DNA of 64,000 bases from Paenibacillus qinlingensis (lineage in GTDB: Bacteria; Bacillota; Bacilli; Paenibacillales; NBRC-103111), in the NCBI RefSeq assembly GCF_013204845.1, contig NZ_JABMKY010000033.1, positions 16,481 through 80,480 of the forward strand, in the 5' to 3' direction. Positions 7,491-15,975 of the stretch are shown here, piece after piece (position 1 is the first letter of the stretch; each line of letters begins with the position of its first letter). Below the pieces are notes generated by a model. The model was not told the DNA's origin. It saw only the letters and a list, made by a program, of their open reading frames with translations, and searched no databases. A program made the translations under genes and the position numbers.

Positions 7491-9030
7491 ATGCCATACT
7501 CCTCTCGCGTGGAATATAAGCCGTAATCGTAGTACCTTTACCAGGTTCCGAGTGAAAGAATATCGCGCCATTCAAGGATTTGATACGACTTTCCATGCCT
7601 CCCAATCCGTAACGCCCCCCTGGATTCCCTGTAGATAACGTCATTCCTATCCCATCATCCCTAATTGTGACTGCCCACTGTACACTCGTAACCTCAATCT
7701 GCACATAAATCTGTTTGGCTTGCGCATGCTTGATGACGTTATTCGCCGCTTCTTCAACCAAATGATAAATCGCTTCCTCGATTTGCAGCTGCTCATGTGC
7801 TATCCAACCTATCTTCTCAAAAGTCGGTTTTACTTCGGTGCGCTCTGTCACTCGTTGCAGCAGCTTCTCTATCGCATGATGAAGATTAATTTTCCTTTTC
7901 TCATCCTTCAGCTCGATAATGAACTGCCTAATATCGCGGTGACTCTCTTTGACCTTCTTCTCAACCTCTATAACAAAAGGAAGTATTTGCTCACGTGTAT
8001 CTGCCGGAAGGGATTGTTTCAATTGAAACAGCTGGATAGAGATAAAGAATAGCTCTTGTGCGATACCATCATGAATATTTTGCGCGATGCTATCCCGTTC
8101 TTTCGCAACGGCTGTCTCTGCTGCGTACGCCAATTCCCCTTTGACAAATTGATCAGCTTCTAATCGGATAAGAATAAAGTGAATATACAGTTTATGTAGA
8201 ACAGTCAATTCGTCCTTACCCGCTTGCACAAGTAACCAGCCGTAGATAGTTCCGTGACGATCCTTAAGCGTTTCGATATAAAATGGCAACACCTCACCCG
8301 TCGGCGAAGGCACGTCCGTATACACCTTGAAAGAATACGGTCTATTTTGTATCAAATAATTCGTATAGTACGTCTGTCTCCAGCTTTGAGGTTTTTCTGA
8401 ATCACTTACACTAACCAAGCACAGAATGACTTCGCGATCATCCAATACCTTCTTCAGCACACCTTCCGAATACGGGATAATGCCCTGAATCTTAGCTGAA
8501 GCCGCATAAGAACTAGATGCATAGATCATCATGAGTTTCCTATATTCTTGGCGAACAACCTTAATTCCGTAATGAGTCATACCCATACTAAGAAAGAAGA
8601 TGAACACAACAAAACTATAGTTAAAATGCTTAATCATATACTCATACATGGACAATGAAACTGCACTGGAAAATAACAGGGGAACAAGCAGCGAGTACAA
8701 TAGTATGATGGAATAATATGCGTTCCACGTTACAAACCTTTTGAATGTAATCAAACCAGCAAAGCTGTATACAACAACCGGGCTTGCAAGTCCCCCCGTT
8801 TGGCTAATCAAGTATAGACTAAAACATGCATCTAGTATTGCTGTTAGCACTCTTATCTTTTGAGAGTTTCTAATTTGCGCAAAACTATATATGGTTTGGA
8901 AAAGTACAGCCGTCAACACTAACTCCGGTGTAACTGTATTATTTTTGGCATACATGAAGAGCCCGATCAGCAGCAACGCCCACCTGAAAGCAAGGAATAC
9001 ATATAAGCCCGTTTTTCTTTTCAAAAACAT
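7483..9030 (-). CDS. NarX/DesK-type membrane histidine kinase
   Basis: 515 residues. About five hydrophobic segments (residues 8-155), a PAS/GAF-sized sensor region (about 180-275), then a HisKA_3 dimerisation domain with phospho-acceptor His320 in AQNIHDGIAQE and an ATPase domain with EEAANNVIKHA, DDGIGM, GLGGM and PGKGT. This class phosphorylates NarL-family response regulators. The start follows TTAGGAGAAGTTAGAC. It overlaps a receiver-only regulator and is divergent (146 bp) from a full NarL-type regulator, so two partner proteins are possible. The signal is unknown. Confidence 0.92.
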   Translation of the reverse strand: MFLKRKTGLYVFLAFRWALLLIGLFMYAKNNTVTPELVLTAVLFQTIYSFAQIRNSQKIRVLTAILDACFSLYLISQTGGLASPVVVYSFAGLITFKRFVTWNAYYSIILLYSLLVPLLFSSAVSLSMYEYMIKHFNYSFVVFIFFLSMGMTHYGIKVVRQEYRKLMMIYASSSYAASAKIQGIIPYSEGVLKKVLDDREVILCLVSVSDSEKPQSWRQTYYTNYLIQNRPYSFKVYTDVPSPTGEVLPFYIETLKDRHGTIYGWLLVQAGKDELTVLHKLYIHFILIRLEADQFVKGELAYAAETAVAKERDSIAQNIHDGIAQELFFISIQLFQLKQSLPADTREQILPFVIEVEKKVKESHRDIRQFIIELKDEKRKINLHHAIEKLLQRVTERTEVKPTFEKIGWIAHEQLQIEEAIYHLVEEAANNVIKHAQAKQIYVQIEVTSVQWAVTIRDDGIGMTLSTGNPGGRYGLGGMESRIKSLNGAIFFHSEPGKGTTITAYIPRERSMAYV

Positions 9031-9176
9031 GTCTAACTTCTCCTAAGCTTAATGTAATCTTAATGGTATTTTGGAAGAATGTGTTATATAATGATGGCTA
9101 ATTTAGTCTTAAAGTCCTAGGGAATTAGAACCATACAACTATATCATAGATTCACATTATATAGGAGGTTAACCGC

Positions 9177-9821
9177 TTGACTACTATCATCATCCTCGAT
9201 GATCATCCGCTTGTTCGACAAGGCATTCGTACAATCGTGTCATCCAGCCCTCTCATACATGTTCTAGGAGAAGCAGCCAGCACCAGAGAAGCACTACTTC
9301 TGTTAGAACAATTTAGCCCGGATATTATCCTTGTTGATTTAAATTTAGGGTGCGACAATGGTTTGGACGCGATCCAAGAATTCCGCCGTGCGGGACATAC
9401 CTGCAAATTCATGATACTAACCTCATCCATCACACGAAGTGAACTGCAGCTAGCCCAATCCCAACAAATCGAGGGGATCTGCTTAAAAGAGGCCTTTCCA
9501 GAAGATCTCTTATACGCAATCGAGGTCGTTTCCCGTGGACGTAAATACTACGATCCAGATTTAATGGGCTCTCTGTTGGAGGATGCTTCAGCCGATCAAA
9601 ATAACATACTTTCCGAGCTGACCCCCAAAGAACTTGAGGTTCTGCTTGCCCTAGGCAAAGGATATTCGAATAAAGAAATTGCCACCGCGCTATTTATCAC
9701 TGAATTCACGGTTAAGAAACATGTGAGTCAAGTTTTGGCTAAGCTTAATTTATCAGATCGCACACAAGCTGCCTTATATGCCCTCTCCAAAGGTTTAGTT
9801 CAGTTTGAACTTCAGCGATAA
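9177..9821 (+). CDS. NarL/LuxR-family response regulator
   Basis: 214 residues: receiver domain (Asp8-Asp9, phospho-acceptor Asp54 in ILVDLNLG, Thr82, Lys104) and a C-terminal LuxR-type helix-turn-helix (about 145-205, LTPKELEVLLALGKGYSNKEIA ... VKKHVSQVLAKL in two parts). It starts with TTG, 8 nt after AGGAGG. Divergent from the histidine kinase and convergent with the signal peptidase operon, it is the best candidate for the DNA-binding partner of that kinase and for control of the secreted-protein operon. The target promoter is inferred from position only. Confidence 0.92.
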   Translation: MTTIIILDDHPLVRQGIRTIVSSSPLIHVLGEAASTREALLLLEQFSPDIILVDLNLGCDNGLDAIQEFRRAGHTCKFMILTSSITRSELQLAQSQQIEGICLKEAFPEDLLYAIEVVSRGRKYYDPDLMGSLLEDASADQNNILSELTPKELEVLLALGKGYSNKEIATALFITEFTVKKHVSQVLAKLNLSDRTQAALYALSKGLVQFELQR

Positions 9822-9863
9822 ACAAGAAAGATCCGTCGGGATACCCCGTCGGATCTTTCTTGT
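9822..9863. terminator. Bidirectional terminator between regulator and signal peptidase
   Basis: ACAAGAAAGATCCG-T-CGGG pairs with CCCG-T-CGGATCTTTCTTGT around a short loop. It separates two convergent genes and touches the signal peptidase stop codon. Confidence 0.85.
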
Positions 9864-10417
9864 CACTTCCATTCAAGTGGCTTAGAAATACGATGCATAG
9901 GCAATAAGGAGATGGCCGCATATCCTTTAACATCTTGCAATTGAACCTGACCTAATGAGGGGTCTCGACTATCCTTACTCTCTCCCAGATTCCGATTGTC
10001 TCCCACAACGAACAAATGACCATTCGCCACAATCTGTTCTTCCAGATCTTCTGACTTCCCTACTGTATATAGTTCCGCTAGTTGATTACCATTAACATAG
10101 ATGATCCCATTCGCAATGAGTACATGGTCACCAGCAACACCGATCACCCGTTTAATAATAGAAAATCCTAGTCGTTGTTCTTTGATAACAATGACATCGC
10201 CATATTTGGGTGTAGAAAAGAACAGCGATATTTTATTCATTAGTAAGATGTTCCCGCTCTGTAAAGAAGGGTTCATTGAATTTCCCGAAACCTTCGTAAG
10301 TCCGATCATATTATTGATTAGAATAAAGGCAAGTCCAAGGAGTAATACAAATCGGATCCATCCCCACACTTCACTATTCTTCTTCGTTGCTGGTATAGCT
10401 GATACAATTTCTTCCAT
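9863..10417 (-). CDS. Signal peptidase I, P-type
   Basis: Membrane serine protease of 184 residues that removes signal peptides from exported proteins. One N-terminal membrane segment (about 19-40), catalytic Ser47 in SGNSMNPSL, catalytic Lys89 in IIKRVIG and the conserved GDNRNLGESKDSR box. The lysine makes it a prokaryotic-type enzyme, unlike the ER-type SipW. The ATG used lies 9 nt behind AGAGGTG; an in-frame GTG four codons earlier lacks a binding site. It is the last gene of an operon with three secreted proteins (36 bp after the previous gene), which suggests a dedicated processing role, as SipW has for TasA. Confidence 0.93.
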   Translation of the reverse strand: MEEIVSAIPATKKNSEVWGWIRFVLLLGLAFILINNMIGLTKVSGNSMNPSLQSGNILLMNKISLFFSTPKYGDVIVIKEQRLGFSIIKRVIGVAGDHVLIANGIIYVNGNQLAELYTVGKSEDLEEQIVANGHLFVVGDNRNLGESKDSRDPSLGQVQLQDVKGYAAISLLPMHRISKPLEWK

Positions 10418-10453
10418 GCTTCTACTCACCTCTATGACAAAATTCTGTAGTTG

Positions 10454-11038
10454 TTACTTGCTGTAGGTAACTTCAATCACTGTAGTAGGTGGTGGCTGTT
10501 GCCCATACACGTCGACAGTCACAGTAGACGGTTGTTGTGTTGGCACGTTTTGTACAATAGGCACTGTGGGTACAAAGGTAAGTGCCGGCGGCACATAACT
10601 CCCCACTAACTCATCCATTCCCGCCTGTGCGCTATCTACAATCGTTTGAAGCTTGCTTAAAACTTGCTCGCGGTCCTGCATGGATTGAAAATCCACTTTG
10701 GCTAGCAAACTTTGAGCGTACTGCTCTAGCACTTCCCGGCGAGAACGCTTCTGTTCCTCTGTAAAAGCATCTAAACTAGATGCCGATGCTTCAAGTCGAA
10801 GCTGCAATTCTTTCTTCAACAATGCCTTTTGCGTTTCTGTCTCGGACTTTAGGGATACATCCAAGCTTTGCATAACTTGCCCTGTTTTCTTCGCAAACCA
10901 CGAAGTCATAGAGCCAACAAGATCCGTATCGGCAAAGGAAATCCCGGCTGAGGCCGTAAGGATAACCGTTAAAGAGACAATTCCAGCAACGACTTTCCGC
11001 TTCGATCCTATCTTTTTGTACCCGCGAATGCGCTTCAT
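10454..11038 (-). CDS. Secreted helical protein with proline-rich tail (trio member 3)
   Basis: 194 residues, no family recognised. Signal peptide with basic start and hydrophobic core (VVAGIVSLTVILTASAGISF) cut probably after SFA. The mature part begins DTDLVGSMTSWFAKK, continues as Lys/Glu/Gln-rich amphipathic helix (about 50-145) likely to form a coiled coil, and ends in a Pro/Val/Thr/Gln-rich stretch (VPPALTFVPTVPIVQNVP ...). The motif L/M-x-x-W-F/Y soon after the cleavage site recurs in both upstream neighbours, so the three are probably distant paralogues. Start follows AGAAGGAG. Fibre subunit, anchor or matrix protein are all possible; none is shown. Confidence 0.8.
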   Translation of the reverse strand: MKRIRGYKKIGSKRKVVAGIVSLTVILTASAGISFADTDLVGSMTSWFAKKTGQVMQSLDVSLKSETETQKALLKKELQLRLEASASSLDAFTEEQKRSRREVLEQYAQSLLAKVDFQSMQDREQVLSKLQTIVDSAQAGMDELVGSYVPPALTFVPTVPIVQNVPTQQPSTVTVDVYGQQPPPTTVIEVTYSK

Positions 11039-11105
11039 TGTGCAGCTCCTTCTGATTCATTAAGAGAAGCCGGAGGTCCACGAAGGTGAACCCCCAGCTA
11101 CATGA

Positions 11106-11873
11106 TTAGTTAATACTTTTAACAATGCTTTCCAAATCGCTTAAAGCTTTTGCTTCAAGTACATCCGCACGATCTGCGATTCTTCCTTGAGCTGCTGTTT
11201 GAAGCTGAGTTGTCAGCTCTGCAAGCTTAGTTTGAAGTGCACTAATTTTCGTATCAAGATTCGCTTTCACTTCTGCAGTAGCAGTAGCTTTTTCAGTAGC
11301 CAATAACGCTTCCAACGCTGCTTTTGTTTCAACGATTTTCCCCGTCAATGCTGCAACTGCTGCATCGCTCGTCGTTTTAGCGCCATCATTTAATCTATTT
11401 GTGTAGACACCTTCATGGTTTTTTACACCATTCGTGATTTCGATTGAGTCCGCGATCCCTATTGCTGCTAAGCTGCCATTCGTTACTGCGTTAGTTGTAT
11501 TTACTAGAGCATCGTACTCAGCGCCAATACTGCCTGTAATACTTGCTCCTTTCGTTGTAATTTGGTTCAAGTACGTGGCGTTTTGCGTATTGATTGCATT
11601 GTTAACACCAGCTAACTCAGCTCTTCCTGTAGTCGCAATGTTCTCACGAGCTTTATTTAGTCCGCTGTCAACATTATCATCCAGAGCTTTTGCTTTCGTA
11701 GCGTAATACGAGCCGAAATCACCAGCAATAGCCAATTTAGCTGCTGTAGTAGCCGAATTGTACCAACCTTGAAGCTGTGCGCCTGCATCCGTTGCTGCAA
11801 ATGCTGTTCCCATACCCGCTACTAAACCTGTTGCAATAACACCAATCGCTAATTTACTTTTCAATGCTTTCAT
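11106..11873 (-). CDS. Secreted Ala/Thr/Lys-rich helical protein (trio member 2)
   Basis: 255 residues, no family recognised. A clear signal peptide ends AFA; the mature chain starts with AGAQLQGWYNSA, containing the L-x-x-W-Y motif shared with its neighbours. The rest is low in aromatic residues and rich in Ala, Thr, Lys and Glu with strong heptad character, especially residues 160-245 (many AL-E-LLA and LQTKLAELTTQLQ type steps). No cysteine. Start follows AAAGGGAG. Composition and size recall surface fibre or S-layer-associated helical proteins. 67 bp separate it from trio member 3 and 81 bp from member 1. Confidence 0.8.
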   Translation of the reverse strand: MKALKSKLAIGVIATGLVAGMGTAFAATDAGAQLQGWYNSATTAAKLAIAGDFGSYYATKAKALDDNVDSGLNKARENIATTGRAELAGVNNAINTQNATYLNQITTKGASITGSIGAEYDALVNTTNAVTNGSLAAIGIADSIEITNGVKNHEGVYTNRLNDGAKTTSDAAVAALTGKIVETKAALEALLATEKATATAEVKANLDTKISALQTKLAELTTQLQTAAQGRIADRADVLEAKALSDLESIVKSIN

Positions 11874-11954
11874 TTCTCATCAATCTCCCTTTGGATTAGT
11901 ATATTTGTTCATTGCGCTCACCTGAAAGTGAACCCATTTACTCACTCTGACTGA

Positions 11955-12413
11955 CTAGTCACCTAGTTCCGCTGTTAGTCCTTGAATCATTTCATCCGCC
12001 CATTGCTCGATATCACTGCTCATTTGCTGAGTTGAAGCATCGATATAGGTATCGAAATCAGCCATACTAGACTTGCTAAGCGATGCCGCTGAGCGTTCTA
12101 GTTGATCTGAATAGGATTGCTGTATAGCATCAATGCTGCGTGCAAGTGTGTAACTTGCATCTTCTGTCACCTTCTCTAAATGAACACTAACACTTGCAAC
12201 TAACTTCTCATTGGATTTGTCCAAGGCTTGACTAGCCTTGACCATATCTTGTTGAAGCTGACGATCAATCGTTTGCTGATTGAGTAGCGACTGTGCTTTG
12301 AACCACATCTGTAGTGGTGCACTAGCCTCTGAATACGCATAGGCTGTTCCCATAACTAGGAAAGTCGATAGGCTCAATGAGACGATTAGCACTTTACGTT
12401 TTAACGGTTTCAT
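11955..12413 (-). CDS. Secreted helical protein (trio member 1)
   Basis: 152 residues, no family recognised; first gene of the four-gene minus-strand operon that ends with the signal peptidase. Signal peptide (VLIVSLSLSTFLVMGTAYA), then ASAPLQMWFKAQSLL with the L-x-x-W-F motif seen in all three secreted neighbours, then a Gln/Ser/Lys/Asp-rich helix to the end. It has a strong AAGGAGGT site 12 nt before the ATG. It diverges from a small 97-residue protein gene 246 bp away; the promoter must lie in that gap, but I cannot pick one convincing pair of boxes. Confidence 0.78.
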   Translation of the reverse strand: MKPLKRKVLIVSLSLSTFLVMGTAYAYSEASAPLQMWFKAQSLLNQQTIDRQLQQDMVKASQALDKSNEKLVASVSVHLEKVTEDASYTLARSIDAIQQSYSDQLERSAASLSKSSMADFDTYIDASTQQMSSDIEQWADEMIQGLTAELGD

Positions 12414-12659
12414 TGATACTGCCTGACCTCCTTCGTCGCTGCGTTTACCTGCTTACATACATATTGTATCTTCTAATCCGAAATGTGACTTCGCTCTAAA
12501 GAGTAGTTTATTACTGATACCTTTGCGGGAGTCGATGGTAGACTTTGGTACCATAGTCATTCAAATCCAACATTATATTTCGCCTCTTCCGAATTCTGTG
12601 ATATCCCCCCATTCCACTTGGCTTTCATCTGAATACAATAGAATACATGATCTGTAGGG

Positions 12660-12953
12660 GTGGAGATTCATATTCGTAGACGCGATCCTAAACCAATCAA
12701 AGAAGATTTACTGCATGTCCTGAAGCTTTCGTCAGAGGAAGACATTTACCAAGCACAATATAACGGATTCTCATTAGCCGATATCGCGAAAGCTAACCAG
12801 GTTGATGTACAGAAGGTCATTGAACTCCAGTTAGCGGAGCTAACGGAGCAGCTACAGTTGCGACTGTTTAATGGCAGTATCACTCCTGAACAATATCTAG
12901 CCCAGCGTGCAGAGTTACCGGAAATCATTAGCAAAAGTGTGTATGCGATGTAA
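12660..12953 (+). CDS. Small cytosolic protein with repeat-type helical hairpin
   Basis: 97 residues without signal peptide. The stretch NGFSLADIAKANQVDVQK ... LFNGSITPEQYL follows a pattern common in secreted Firmicute and actinobacterial small proteins (G-x-S-L-A-D-I-A-x-x-x-x-V, then G-x-I-T-x-E-Q), here in a soluble version. The start is doubtful: the GTG used has only TAGGG directly in front of it, while GGTGGAG lies 6 nt before an ATT codon, a rare initiator. It diverges from the secreted trio operon and is followed at once by a strong terminator, so it is a single-gene unit. Role unknown; regulation of the divergent operon is conceivable. Confidence 0.7.
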   Translation: MEIHIRRRDPKPIKEDLLHVLKLSSEEDIYQAQYNGFSLADIAKANQVDVQKVIELQLAELTEQLQLRLFNGSITPEQYLAQRAELPEIISKSVYAM

Positions 12954-12962
12954 TCGCGCGCG

Positions 12963-12987
12963 GCACCCCACTTGGGGTGCTTTTTTT
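12963..12987 (+). terminator. Intrinsic terminator
   Basis: GCACCCC, loop ACTT, GGGGTGC, then seven T. Ends the 97-residue gene. Confidence 0.9.
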
Positions 12988-13069
12988 GTCATCGAAGGCT
13001 TGTTGCTGCCCTGCTTTTATGTCACTATGAGACTACGACCTACGCTGCTTAGAAAGGAGTTCATGTGCT

Positions 13070-13873
13070 GTGAATTTCCATCAAATGATCCCGCTTGTTC
13101 CGCTAATTGATCATATTCAGGTGGCTTCTTCCGCCTTAGCCGTTACAAGTTTACCTAGAAAATATCAACTCATTATCGTCCGCCAAGGCCATCTCACGCT
13201 ACACTTCGCCGGCCATGAACCCATCATTTGCTCGCAAGCGTATGCCTGTCATCCCGATCAAGGTGACTACACCATTCAAGTACCCAAAACGAAGATCGTC
13301 GATTACGTCATCATCACCTATACCATGCTGCCTGAGGATCACCATTGGACTTTGCAGGGACACCTCACCACCCTAAGTGAAATCAAAATCCACTATATGC
13401 TCGATGAAATTATCCGGAGAACGCAGGACCATGATCCTTTGACTATCTGGGAAGACACGACACATATCATGCGAATGAGAATGATGTTAGAGCGCATCCT
13501 ATTTATATATCTGCACGAATCCGATTTGACCCATGAGAAAAAGTCAGCTTCAGAATCAATTGAGGGTACGATTTCCTATATTAACGAGCATTACATGCTT
13601 GAGCTTACTTTGCCTATGCTGGCCCGTCGTGCGGGAATGAGCGTGGGGTATTTTACGGTTTTGTTTAAAAAGATGACGGGAACAACGCTGATGAGCTACT
13701 TATATGCCTTGCGTATTGAGAAAGCTAAGATCATGTTCCTGCAGACGGATCTGTTGGCCAAAGAGATTGCGAGTCGCGTTGGATTCGTTGATTACTTCCA
13801 TTTCAGCAAAGTTTTCAAGAAAAGAACCGGGTATACCCCCTCCGAATATGTCACCATTCACGCTAAAATCTAA
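13070..13873 (+). CDS. AraC-family regulator of siderophore uptake (Btr-like)
   Basis: 267 residues: N-terminal cupin-like sensor half (about 1-140) and a C-terminal double helix-turn-helix (about 165-265) with LPMLARRAGMSVGYFTVLFK and KEIASRVGFVDYFHFSKVFK. It starts with GTG behind AAAGGAG (10 nt). It stands directly upstream of a Fur box and a ferric-siderophore transporter, the arrangement of Btr with feuABC in Bacillus, where the regulator binds the loaded siderophore and activates uptake. Unlike Btr it has no fused substrate-binding domain. A similar pair occurs near 60-61 kb in the opposite orientation. Confidence 0.88.
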   Translation: MNFHQMIPLVPLIDHIQVASSALAVTSLPRKYQLIIVRQGHLTLHFAGHEPIICSQAYACHPDQGDYTIQVPKTKIVDYVIITYTMLPEDHHWTLQGHLTTLSEIKIHYMLDEIIRRTQDHDPLTIWEDTTHIMRMRMMLERILFIYLHESDLTHEKKSASESIEGTISYINEHYMLELTLPMLARRAGMSVGYFTVLFKKMTGTTLMSYLYALRIEKAKIMFLQTDLLAKEIASRVGFVDYFHFSKVFKKRTGYTPSEYVTIHAKI

Positions 13874-13878
13874 TAATA

Positions 13879-13911
13879 AGACATGTTCAATCTGCATATT
13901 GGACATGTTCT
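13879..13911 (+). terminator. Hairpin after the AraC gene
   Basis: AGACATGTTCAAT pairs with ATTGGACATGTTCT with one bulge. No T-run follows, so termination is probably weak; it sits just before the Fur box. Confidence 0.45.
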
Positions 13912-13941
13912 ATATAACTATTATTCGGTATCATACTCATT

Positions 13942-13960
13942 GAGAATAATAATCATTGTC
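13942..13960 (+). promoter_or_regulatory. Fur box
   Basis: GAGAATAATAATCATTGTC matches the 19-bp Fur consensus GATAATGATAATCATTATC at 16 positions. It lies 17 bp before the binding-protein start, so iron sufficiency should repress the transporter. Confidence 0.8.
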
Positions 13961-13976
13961 ACGGAGGAGTACTAAA

Positions 13977-14951
13977 ATGAAATCCCTTTTTACGCGAATT
14001 AGCCTTATCGCACTGATCAGCGTTTTTGCACTAAGCCTTGCTGCTTGTGGCAAAACGACGAATACCGAATCAGCTGCAACAACGACACCAGCAGCTGCTA
14101 CCCCAACCCCTGCTGCCAAAGCGGATGGTAAGATTACTGTTCAGGATGCAGTAGGAACAGTTGAATTGCCTAAGAAGCCTGAACGTATCGTGGCTATGGA
14201 ATTCGGATTCACAGACATCCTTGTTTCTCTTGGCGTACAGCCGATCGGTGTTGCGGACGATAGCTCCCCAGACCTTTTGATGGACTCCGTAAAAGCTTTG
14301 CTGAAGACTTACACGTCCGTCGGTTCACGGTACGAGCCTAACATTGAACTTATTTCATCCCTTAAACCAGATCTGATTATCGTGGATATTAATAAGCATA
14401 AAGCTGCGATTCCACAGCTTAAAGGCATTGCACCTGTCCTTGTATTGGATGACTTCCAAGCGGACTACAATCAAATGCTGAAGAACGTGGGCATTATCGC
14501 ACAAGCCGTTGGTAAAGTGGAAGAAGGCAAAAAACGCTTAGCTGAGCACCAAACGAAAGTGGAAGCGATGAAGAAGAAACTTGCCGCATCGAACATTAGC
14601 GTTCTCCCTGCGGTTGTGAATCCAAAAGGCTTCTTCGCACACTCCGATCATGCGTACAGCGGTTCCTTCCTTTCTATGCTTGGGTACAATGATCCGATCA
14701 AAAATGCGACAGCTTATCCACAGATTACCCTCGAACAATTGGTTGAGGCGAATCCCAAAGTCCTATTCGTCATGCCGACTGAGAAAGTAACGATCGTGCA
14801 AGAATGGGAAAAGAATCCGCTGTGGCAGAAAATTGATGCTGTAGCTAACAAAAAAGTATTCACTGTTGAGCGACGCGACTGGTCCTTATCCCGTGGCATG
14901 ATCGGGTCGGAGAAAATCCTCGACGATATCGTGAAGAATCTGGGGCAGTAG
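13977..14951 (+). CDS. Ferric-siderophore ABC transporter, substrate-binding lipoprotein
   Basis: 324 residues of the FecB/FhuD (periplasmic-binding type 2) family. Signal peptide with lipobox LSLAAC anchors it to the outer membrane face; a Thr/Ala/Pro linker (about 25-45) precedes the binding domain with KPERIVAMEFGFTDILVSLGV and ELISSLKPDLIIVD. It captures the iron chelate and hands it to the permease pair encoded directly downstream. GGAGGAG lies 7 nt before the ATG. A Fur box precedes it. It is the first gene of a three-gene operon that has no ATPase. Confidence 0.93.
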   Translation: MKSLFTRISLIALISVFALSLAACGKTTNTESAATTTPAAATPTPAAKADGKITVQDAVGTVELPKKPERIVAMEFGFTDILVSLGVQPIGVADDSSPDLLMDSVKALLKTYTSVGSRYEPNIELISSLKPDLIIVDINKHKAAIPQLKGIAPVLVLDDFQADYNQMLKNVGIIAQAVGKVEEGKKRLAEHQTKVEAMKKKLAASNISVLPAVVNPKGFFAHSDHAYSGSFLSMLGYNDPIKNATAYPQITLEQLVEANPKVLFVMPTEKVTIVQEWEKNPLWQKIDAVANKKVFTVERRDWSLSRGMIGSEKILDDIVKNLGQ

Positions 14952-14955
14952 TTCG

Positions 14956-15975
14956 ATGAACCAACCCATGAACCTTGAGAAGCAGAGCCGTAAATGGCCT
15001 CTGCTCTTCCTATTTTCTGCGAGTCTAATAGCGATACTAATTGGAATATTATCTAGTTTAAAATGGGGCCAATCCCCCGTGTCATGGCACACCTTGTACG
15101 AAGCTGTGACCTATCAAGGCAGCGATAAGGCTCACTTGTATATCCAAACGCTGCGCTTACCGCGCGCCATCATGGCTTGCATCGTCGGGATGCAGCTTGG
15201 ACTTGCTGGGCTGCTCACCCAGCTCACGACCAAGAACCCGCTGGCTTCCCCTCACATTTTCGGCATCAATGCGGGAGGAGCTTTAGCGGTTGTCGTTGGG
15301 CTTGTGTTCCTGCCACATTTAGGTAACATGGGATTGATTGCATTTGCCTTTGTCGGTGCAGCGCTGGGTGCCTTGCTGGTCTGGTCGCTCGCTGGAACGG
15401 GCAGCAAACAATACGTCTATATTGCGCTCGCTGGCATCACGATCCACTTCCTCCTATCCTCGTTGACGGAAGGGGTCATTATTCTTAATCAGCATGCGAC
15501 AGACAGCATGATTTTCTGGTTGGTCGGCTCTTTGAGTCAAGCCGCTTGGACCGAAGTCCGCGTGATTCTTCCTTTTTTCGTAGGAGGTATGCTGCTATTT
15601 GCGTTCATGCTCCCTTCGTTTAAATTGCTGCTTGTCGATGATGAAATTGCGACAGGGCTTGGCCAACGCATAACGTTCGTGCGCGGCATCAGTGTGCTGC
15701 TCGTCATTGTACTCGCCGGTTCCGCAGTAGCGTTATGTGGTCCTATTGGCTTCGTCTGCCTGATTGTGCCGCATATTGCGCGGGCATTAGTAGGTACGAA
15801 CTTGGTCGTTCTGGGTCCATTAACGGCTTTACTTGGCGGAATTCTGCTGTTATATGCTGATTTTCTTAGCCGATTTATTGCCTTTCCGTTCGAATCACCC
15901 GTTGGGATCGTCACTTCCTTAATTGGTGCTCCGTTCTTCATTTACCTAGCGTTGAAGCAACGGAGGGCACTATGA
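14956..15975 (+). CDS. Ferric-siderophore ABC transporter permease 1 (FecCD family)
   Basis: 339 residues with about ten hydrophobic segments and the FecCD signatures LRLPRAIMACIVGMQLGLAG near residue 55-75 and CGPIGFVCLIVPHIARALVG near residue 255, the latter being the cytosolic loop that docks the ATPase. It forms a heterodimeric membrane channel with the next gene product. The start is 4 bp after the binding-protein stop and the end overlaps the next gene by 4 bp (ATGA), so all three are translationally coupled. Confidence 0.93.
   Translation: MNQPMNLEKQSRKWPLLFLFSASLIAILIGILSSLKWGQSPVSWHTLYEAVTYQGSDKAHLYIQTLRLPRAIMACIVGMQLGLAGLLTQLTTKNPLASPHIFGINAGGALAVVVGLVFLPHLGNMGLIAFAFVGAALGALLVWSLAGTGSKQYVYIALAGITIHFLLSSLTEGVIILNQHATDSMIFWLVGSLSQAAWTEVRVILPFFVGGMLLFAFMLPSFKLLLVDDEIATGLGQRITFVRGISVLLVIVLAGSAVALCGPIGFVCLIVPHIARALVGTNLVVLGPLTALLGGILLLYADFLSRFIAFPFESPVGIVTSLIGAPFFIYLALKQRRAL

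Noticed and set aside
9863..10417. SipW-type signal peptidase, which would make the cluster a TasA system
   Set aside because: The catalytic lysine in IIKRVIG is present, so it is the ordinary prokaryotic type; the secreted proteins also lack TasA features.
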